Source of the DNA: an uncultured Anaplasmataceae bacterium
GTDB taxonomy: Bacteria > Pseudomonadota > Alphaproteobacteria > Rickettsiales > CAIPFW01
DNA length: 11,299 nt
Reading direction: 5' to 3'
Assembly (NCBI GenBank): GCA_903864455.1
Contig: CAIPFW010000055.1
Coordinates: forward strand, 1-11,299
Part shown: piece by piece, positions 7,465-11,299 of the stretch
Layout of the letters: the number at the start of each line of letters is the position of its first letter
Numbering within the stretch: the first letter of the stretch is position 1
Notes under the pieces: model-generated
The model's input: only the letters and a program-made list of their open reading frames with translations
The model's database searches: none
What the model was told of the DNA's origin: nothing
Translations under genes and position numbers: made by a program

Positions 7465-8022
7465 ATGTATCCGTCATTCATTGTATATCTCATTGGTCAT
7501 CCAGGAGTTGGAAAATTAACAATTGCAAAAGAGATGAAAAATTATATATTATGCGATAATCATTTAATCAATAATGTAATTTTTTCTCTGTTAAAATTCG
7601 ATGAAAAACCTCAAATATCAGAGTTTGCATGGAGTTGCGTTGAAAGAGTAAGAGATATCGTGCTTGATTTTATTTCTCATGACAAAGTGAATAATTATAT
7701 TTTAACAAATGTTTTGATAGATGCAGAAGACGAAGACAATAAAATTTTTAAAAAAGTTGAAGCGATGGCGAAAATGAAAAATGCAACTCTGATTCCCGTC
7801 AAACTTTTTGCAAGTCATGAAATTCATTGTCAAAGAATTCGAAATATTGAAAGAAGCAAGCTTTTTAAATCGAGAGATATTGAAGATACCAAATCATATA
7901 GTCATCTATTAAAAATATCTCATAAAAATCTTTTGGAACTTGACACAACACATTTAACTGCAAAAGAATCAGCGATCGAAATTGAAAAGCATATAAAAAA
8001 GACAAAACAAAACAACTTATAG
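7465..8022 (+). CDS. P-loop kinase-like NTPase, uncharacterised family
   Basis: A small 185-residue cytoplasmic protein beginning with a hydrophobic strand and a clear Walker A loop, GHPGVGKLT (11-19, Lys17 and Thr19). DNHLINN (31-37) follows at the place where shikimate- and gluconate-kinase-like proteins bind substrate. A second strand ends in ILTNVLID. A basic lid-like segment, HCQRIRNIERSKLF, lies about two thirds along. The layout fits the nucleotide/sugar-kinase group of P-loop proteins, and similar bacterial proteins are usually annotated only as AAA-family ATPase or shikimate kinase-like. It lacks clear shikimate kinase substrate residues, so no substrate is proposed. The gene sits precisely between two copies of a 57-base promoter repeat, which suggests insertion with duplication of the spacer. 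The start is the first Met before the P-loop and about 21 bases after the predicted transcription start. Confidence 0.8.
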   Translation: MYPSFIVYLIGHPGVGKLTIAKEMKNYILCDNHLINNVIFSLLKFDEKPQISEFAWSCVERVRDIVLDFISHDKVNNYILTNVLIDAEDEDNKIFKKVEAMAKMKNATLIPVKLFASHEIHCQRIRNIERSKLFKSRDIEDTKSYSHLLKISHKNLLELDTTHLTAKESAIEIEKHIKKTKQNNL

Positions 8023-8039
8023 AGCTAGAAAAAATTTTT

Positions 8040-8096
8040 CCCAAAATCTTAATCATTCAAATGCATTGATTATCGAAAAGAAAAAGAATACAATAA
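8040..8096 (+). repeat. Direct repeat copy 2 (promoter-bearing spacer)
   Basis: Second identical copy of the 57-base core, offset by 657 bases from the first. It lies between the P-loop gene stop and glyS, so each of these two genes is preceded by one copy. No terminal inverted repeats or transposase accompany the pair. Confidence 0.95.
8066..8094 (+). promoter_or_regulatory. Predicted promoter of glyS (repeat copy 2)
   Basis: The same TTGATT (8066-8071), 17-base spacer and TACAAT (8089-8094) as in copy 1. The start would be near 8101, about 26 bases before the glyS ATG. Because the two promoters are identical across the core, basal transcription and any regulator binding there should be shared by the P-loop gene and glyS-orf185. 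Confidence 0.6.
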
Positions 8097-8126
8097 TCCT
8101 TAATATAAAAATAAACAATTCACTTC

Positions 8127-10169
8127 ATGACTACATTTTTATTCGAAATATTGAGCGAAGAAATACCAGCCGATTTACAAGAAAGTGGTGCAAAGCATTT
8201 ATATGAATTATTTAATGAATATTCTGCTGAATCTGCAATTTTCATACAAAATCACCAAATCTTTTATTCATCTCAAAGAATTGCAATTATATGCAATTTA
8301 AAAATTGAGAAAAAAGAAATTATTCGTAATGCTCGTGGGCCAAGAATTGGAGTTGATGAAAAAATTTTACAAGCATTTTTATCGTCGCAAAAAAATCAAA
8401 ATTTTCGTCAAATCGAGATCGAAAATAAATATCATGGATTGGAATTTAAAGAAATTTTAAATGAAAATCAGGAAAAAATAGAGCAAAATCTATCTCAAAT
8501 TTGCCTCAAAACTTTGCAAAACTTTGCTTGGAGTGATGCAACGATGAGCTGGAAATCGTATTTACCAAAATGGATTCGACCAATTCGCTCAATTTTGTGT
8601 ATTTTGAATAACGATATCATTCACTTTGAATTCGCAGAAATAAAGTCATCAAATAAAACTCGTGGTCACAAAATTCTTACAAGGTGGAGAGATATTGTCG
8701 TGAAAAGCCCAGAAAAATATGAGCAAAGACTTGAGAAAAAACTTGTCATAGTCGATCAAAATATTAGAAAAAAAATGATTACGCAGAATATTTCAAACGT
8801 CGACTTGAATGATAAAAATATAATCAATTTGATTGATGAATTGTCTTGCATTGCCGAATATCCTATGGTTATGAAACTTGAAATTGAAAATGAGTTTTTA
8901 TCTTTGCCAGATGACTTAATTCAATACATCATGATAGCTCATCAAAGATATATACCAAAAATTGAAAATGGTAAATTATCCAATGAATATTACGTAATTA
9001 TCGACCATAATGATTCAAATTCAACTATGGAGGGCGGATATCGCAGAGTTTTAAATGCTCGATTATCTGATGGGAAATTTTACTGGGATAAATTTATAAA
9101 CACAGACTTTGAGATATTAATCGAGGATTTAAAAGCGACAAAATCTGAATATATTCCTGAGATTTCAGTATACGATTTCAATCAAAAAATCTCAGAAATT
9201 TTTATAAATAGTGATTCGGTTCATCAAAAATTAAACTCAGAATCATGCGATTTATCCTCAGATTTAATTACAGAATATCCAGCATTGCGTGGGCTCATGG
9301 CAAAAGAATATATGATTCGCAACAAACTTAACAATGATGAAAAACCGTGCAATAATTTATATTATGGTGAAAGTGAGCTTTATGAAAAATTCGTTTTACC
9401 TACTCATTCTTTTGAAAAAGCAATTATTTTTGCAAAAAATATTCTCAAAGCTGAGTATTTTATCATTGAAAAACGTGAAAAGCCAACATCCTCAAGAGAC
9501 CCATTTCAAATAAGAAAAGCAATTGAGAATGGAATTGGAATTATTTTCAATGATTATTTGAATAACGATTCGAGTGATTATTCAGAATGTTCCGAAAATT
9601 ATTTTTTTAATCGAAGCGACGATGAAAATTTTAAAAATATATTTTTCGACGTATTATTAAATTTTTATTATAAAAGCAAGCAATCTTTATTCAATCTTGC
9701 AAAGCTTGAAAATAAAATTATCGATATTGGATATCACCATTTTATGCAGACAAATATATTGAATTATAGCTTTCTGAAAATGAAAAAATTTATTTTTGAA
9801 CAAATTCAATTTATAAAAAATCTCTCTTCTTTCAGTTGGCAAGATGAGACTTTTCAAGCTTATAAAAGAGTTTTGCAAATATGCAGTAAAAAATACAAAG
9901 ATTTTGATGGTGAAATAAATGAAAATTTAATTCTTTTACAAGAAGAAAAGAATTTTTTTATTTTGATTCAAAGTTGCAAAAATGAATGCAATTTTAATAA
10001 AATACAAAATATTGATTTTCAAAATCAAATTTACCTGACAATTAATAATTTTTTTGATAAAATTCGTATTGAAGATGAAAATGAACAAATTAAAAATAAT
10101 AGAATTGCTCTTTTAGTTCATTTTTATAATTCAATTGAAAATTTTATACCAATAAGTAAATTAAGTTAA
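8127..10169 (+). CDS. glyS: Glycyl-tRNA synthetase beta subunit
   Basis: The 680-residue beta chain of the heterotetrameric bacterial glycyl-tRNA synthetase works with GlyQ to charge tRNA-Gly. E. coli GlyS has 689 residues. Recognisable family blocks in order are LFEILSEEIPA near the N-terminus, ARGPRIGVDEKILQAFL (69-85), WIRPIRSILCI, TRGHKILT, EYPMVMKLEIE, IAHQRYIPK, RRVLNARLSDGKFYW and PTSSRDPFQIRKA (453-465). The last normally reads P-T-G-S-K-D-P-F-x-L-R-R. The segment before it is eroded: the usual ADKxD-type motif of the HD-like domain reads FAKNILKAE (435-443). The C-terminal helical tRNA-binding part is divergent and very Asn/Ile/Lys-rich. glyQ is usually immediately upstream but is absent here, its place taken by the P-loop gene. 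An unrecognised gene follows after 4 bases. Confidence 0.93.
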   Translation: MTTFLFEILSEEIPADLQESGAKHLYELFNEYSAESAIFIQNHQIFYSSQRIAIICNLKIEKKEIIRNARGPRIGVDEKILQAFLSSQKNQNFRQIEIENKYHGLEFKEILNENQEKIEQNLSQICLKTLQNFAWSDATMSWKSYLPKWIRPIRSILCILNNDIIHFEFAEIKSSNKTRGHKILTRWRDIVVKSPEKYEQRLEKKLVIVDQNIRKKMITQNISNVDLNDKNIINLIDELSCIAEYPMVMKLEIENEFLSLPDDLIQYIMIAHQRYIPKIENGKLSNEYYVIIDHNDSNSTMEGGYRRVLNARLSDGKFYWDKFINTDFEILIEDLKATKSEYIPEISVYDFNQKISEIFINSDSVHQKLNSESCDLSSDLITEYPALRGLMAKEYMIRNKLNNDEKPCNNLYYGESELYEKFVLPTHSFEKAIIFAKNILKAEYFIIEKREKPTSSRDPFQIRKAIENGIGIIFNDYLNNDSSDYSECSENYFFNRSDDENFKNIFFDVLLNFYYKSKQSLFNLAKLENKIIDIGYHHFMQTNILNYSFLKMKKFIFEQIQFIKNLSSFSWQDETFQAYKRVLQICSKKYKDFDGEINENLILLQEEKNFFILIQSCKNECNFNKIQNIDFQNQIYLTINNFFDKIRIEDENEQIKNNRIALLVHFYNSIENFIPISKLS

Positions 10170-10173
10170 TAAT

Positions 10174-10731
10174 ATGTTTAATTTTTTTAAATCTTTGGAG
10201 TGTTTTGGTGGGGCGAAGAATAAATCTGAGCTTATGGAAGTGTGGATTACTGAAAAAAATCCAGACACTATATTTATGAGAATCGAAACTAAACACAGAA
10301 AATTGATTGATGAGATTGATATCTATTGTGAAAATTGTGAAATAATGGGAATCATGGATTCTCATATATTTTCATGCAATAAGAAAAAATCTTTTATTAT
10401 TTATTCTACATTCGCAGAAAAACACAATCTGCTGGAATTAATAAAAAAACGCAAAAAAGAATTTGAAAAGCAGAAAATTCCGAGTGATATTATTTATTCA
10501 GTATTATCTATTGATGAAGCTTTATCGAATTTTCACGATAAATCATCAAATATCGAAATTACAATAGAGTGCGAAAAATTATATGAATTGTTCAAGCAAT
10601 ATAATAGAATAATGAATGATGTAATATACGCTCATGAAAAACAAATATATGAACATGATAAACAAATAAAATTAGAAAAAGTTGAAAACATATCTTCGAA
10701 ACGAAACTCTATTTCAATCCAAACAAATTGA
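10174..10731 (+). CDS. Uncharacterised 185-residue protein downstream of glyS
   Basis: I do not recognise this protein. It begins 4 bases after the glyS stop and is almost certainly co-transcribed and perhaps translationally coupled. No signal peptide or membrane segment is visible, so it is probably cytoplasmic. The N-terminal half looks alpha/beta, with strands such as MEVWIT and SFIIYST. It carries cysteines at 10, 52, 55 and 68. Cys52 and Cys55 form a CxxC, but there are too few ligands for a confident zinc site. The C-terminal third is helical and charged. It contains two similar seven-residue units, HEKQIYE and HDKQIKL, that suggest a short coiled coil. Composition matches the neighbouring genes, so it looks native. 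Length, codon pattern and tight spacing support a real gene rather than a chance frame. Confidence 0.72.
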   Translation: MFNFFKSLECFGGAKNKSELMEVWITEKNPDTIFMRIETKHRKLIDEIDIYCENCEIMGIMDSHIFSCNKKKSFIIYSTFAEKHNLLELIKKRKKEFEKQKIPSDIIYSVLSIDEALSNFHDKSSNIEITIECEKLYELFKQYNRIMNDVIYAHEKQIYEHDKQIKLEKVENISSKRNSISIQTN

Positions 10732-10749
10732 ATAAAATCTTTCGATTAT

Positions 10750-10781
10750 TTTGATTGAAAAATCAAATCTTATGTTATAAT
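10750..10781 (+). promoter_or_regulatory. Small hairpin overlapping a predicted promoter before the antiporter gene
   Basis: TTTGATT (10750-10756) and AATCAAA (10761-10767) form a perfect 7-bp stem with a GAAA loop. There is no T-run after it, so a classical terminator is doubtful. An extended -10 element TGTTATAAT (10773-10781) follows. Candidate -35 boxes are TTGATT (10751-10756, 19-base spacing) or TTGAAA (10755-10760, 15-base spacing), both inside the hairpin. Transcription would start near 10788, giving a leader of about 87 bases to the ATG at 10875. Nothing else is seen in the 10732-10874 gap. Confidence 0.4.
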
Positions 10782-10874
10782 AAGTAAAAAATGGTAAATA
10801 TTATCTAAAAATTATTGCATAAATAAAAAATGATATAAAAATACCTATTCAACTATTATTTTTTGGGTAGCGTC

Positions 10875-11162
10875 ATGGTCACTGATTCACAATACTTGTT
10901 TGTAGTTATAGCACTTTTGACAGCTGCCGTATTAATTGTAACGACTTTTCGAACAATCAAAATTAGCCCAGTTCTAGGATATTTCGTTGCAGGAGCTGCG
11001 ATTGGGCAATATGGATTCAATTTAATTCCACCTGGGAAAGGATTAGAAATTTTCGTGGAGGTTGATTCTGCAATTTCATCCCTGGTAATTACTTGGACGT
11101 TGGCGGGAACCTCATTGAGATTCTCTTCGAAGCGCGATCCAGTAACTACTACGGTCGATTGA
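10875..11162 (+). CDS. CPA2/KefB-type cation:proton antiporter, N-terminal fragment in a chimeric frame
   Basis: The first 62 codons (10875-11060) match the start of a CPA2 family (KefB/KefC-like) monovalent cation:proton antiporter. There is a first membrane helix (about residues 8-24), then K-I-S-P-V-L-G-Y-F-V-A-G-A-A-I-G, the conserved entry to the second helix, then a loop ending in LEIFVE. The family normally continues with a glycine-rich helix such as E-x-G-V-x-x-L-L-F. Here the frame instead runs through unrelated sequence to a TGA at 11160-11162, and this part is the antisense of a TonB-receptor gene. ATG at 10875 is preferred to an in-frame TTG at 10863. G/C content of 10875-11060 is 38%, higher than upstream genes. 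As it stands the product cannot be functional. A full gene probably exists in the real genome. Confidence 0.7.
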   Translation: MVTDSQYLFVVIALLTAAVLIVTTFRTIKISPVLGYFVAGAAIGQYGFNLIPPGKGLEIFVEVDSAISSLVITWTLAGTSLRFSSKRDPVTTTVD

Positions 11163-11254
11163 GAACTTTGAGCAAATGCGAGGGTGGAGATGTTAAGGCT
11201 TAAAAGGGCGCCGCAAAGTAGGGCACTTTTTTTCTTACAGAATTGCTGCTACAT
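11061..11254 (-). pseudogene. TonB-dependent outer-membrane receptor, 5' fragment with TAG at codon 2
   Basis: Read on the minus strand from the ATG at 11254-11252, the second codon is TAG (11251-11249). Past that stop the same frame encodes a basic start (CKKKSALLCG), a hydrophobic signal-peptide core and a cleavage site at A-F-A-Q. It then gives STVVVTGSRFEENLNEVPAN and VQVITRDEIAES, the hallmark beginning of the plug domain of TonB-dependent receptors (BtuB-like vitamin or siderophore receptors). No ATG, GTG or TTG occurs in frame between the TAG and the signal peptide. Either codon 2 is a nonsense mutation or base error, or the gene is broken. Similarity ends near 11061, where antiporter sequence begins on the other strand. 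Ligand specificity cannot be judged from the plug start. The end point is approximate. Confidence 0.75.
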
Positions 11255-11260
11255 TTTTGA

Positions 11261-11266
11261 CCTTCT
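11261..11266 (-). promoter_or_regulatory. Shine-Dalgarno sequence of the TonB-receptor fragment
   Basis: AGAAGG on the minus strand ends 6 bases before the ATG at 11254-11252, a classical ribosome-binding site. It fixes that ATG as the original start despite the following TAG. The other genes in the window have no comparable site, which supports a different origin for this end. Confidence 0.6.
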
Positions 11267-11299
11267 GTTGTCGATTACCTAGCTCACTTCCCCGTAAGC

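Larger units (their letters stand above)
11061..11299. other. Compositionally foreign right-end segment
   Basis: 109 of 239 bases are G/C (46%), against 71 of 186 (38%) in the adjoining antiporter fragment and about 18-30% in upstream genes. The segment carries a partial gene on the opposite strand that stops exactly where the antiporter sequence begins. This looks like a join between two genomes or distant loci, either an assembly or amplification chimera at a contig end or a recombination junction. Beyond the receptor start (11267-11299) I see no further feature. Confidence 0.65.

Noticed and set aside
7383..8096. CRISPR-like or insertion-sequence interpretation of the 57-base repeat
   Set aside because: There are only two copies, 600 bases apart with a gene between, no terminal inverted repeats and no cas or transposase gene. 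A spacer duplication fits better.
10144..10365. 73-residue minus-strand frame at the glyS end
   Set aside because: It is antisense to two tightly spaced coding regions with no supporting signal.
11162..11299. Cobalamin riboswitch upstream of the TonB-receptor fragment
   Set aside because: BtuB-type genes often have one, but only about 33 bases precede the ribosome-binding site and no B12-box-like sequence is seen there.

Overview
The window is a very AT-rich, densely coded bacterial segment. A sample such as 10021-10080 has 11 G/C of 60. Gene content and order point to an alphaproteobacterium, most likely a Rickettsiales-like intracellular or host-associated lineage. The main indications are the rseP-bamA-ompH(skp) envelope cluster, a class II CCA-adding enzyme, a two-subunit-type glycyl-tRNA synthetase beta chain, short spacers and strong AT bias. 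This placement is inference from content, not a phylogeny.

Layout. Positions 122-2008 (+) hold pyrF (OMP decarboxylase) and a Bcr/CflA-type MFS exporter, spaced 9 bases apart behind a good sigma70-type promoter. Positions 2009-5991 (-) hold a convergent operon read as rseP, bamA, ompH/skp. It covers a site-2 protease, the outer-membrane barrel assembly factor and a periplasmic chaperone. The stop codons of the exporter and of ompH touch with no base between them. rseP and cca diverge from a 179-base region with a candidate promoter for each. Positions 6171-10731 (+) hold cca, a small P-loop kinase-like gene, glyS and an unrecognised 185-residue gene. The P-loop gene is bracketed by two copies of an almost identical spacer. 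Each copy contains a complete -35/17 bp/-10 promoter, so this gene and glyS appear to start from duplicated promoters. glyQ, the usual partner just upstream of glyS, is not in the window.

The right end differs. From 10875 the first 62 codons of a CPA2/KefB-type cation:proton antiporter are present. Family-like sequence stops at about 11060. The last 239 bases are 46% G/C and encode, on the minus strand, the start of a TonB-dependent outer-membrane receptor: signal peptide plus the beginning of the plug domain. That gene has a Shine-Dalgarno sequence, unlike the other genes here, and a TAG as its second codon. The sharp change in composition, strand and gene content suggests a chimeric contig end or a recent recombination junction.

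I see no convincing novel defence or mobile system. The most informative oddities are the duplicated promoter-spacer around the P-loop gene and the junction at about 11060. CRISPR arrays, tRNA and rRNA genes and intact transposases were not seen.
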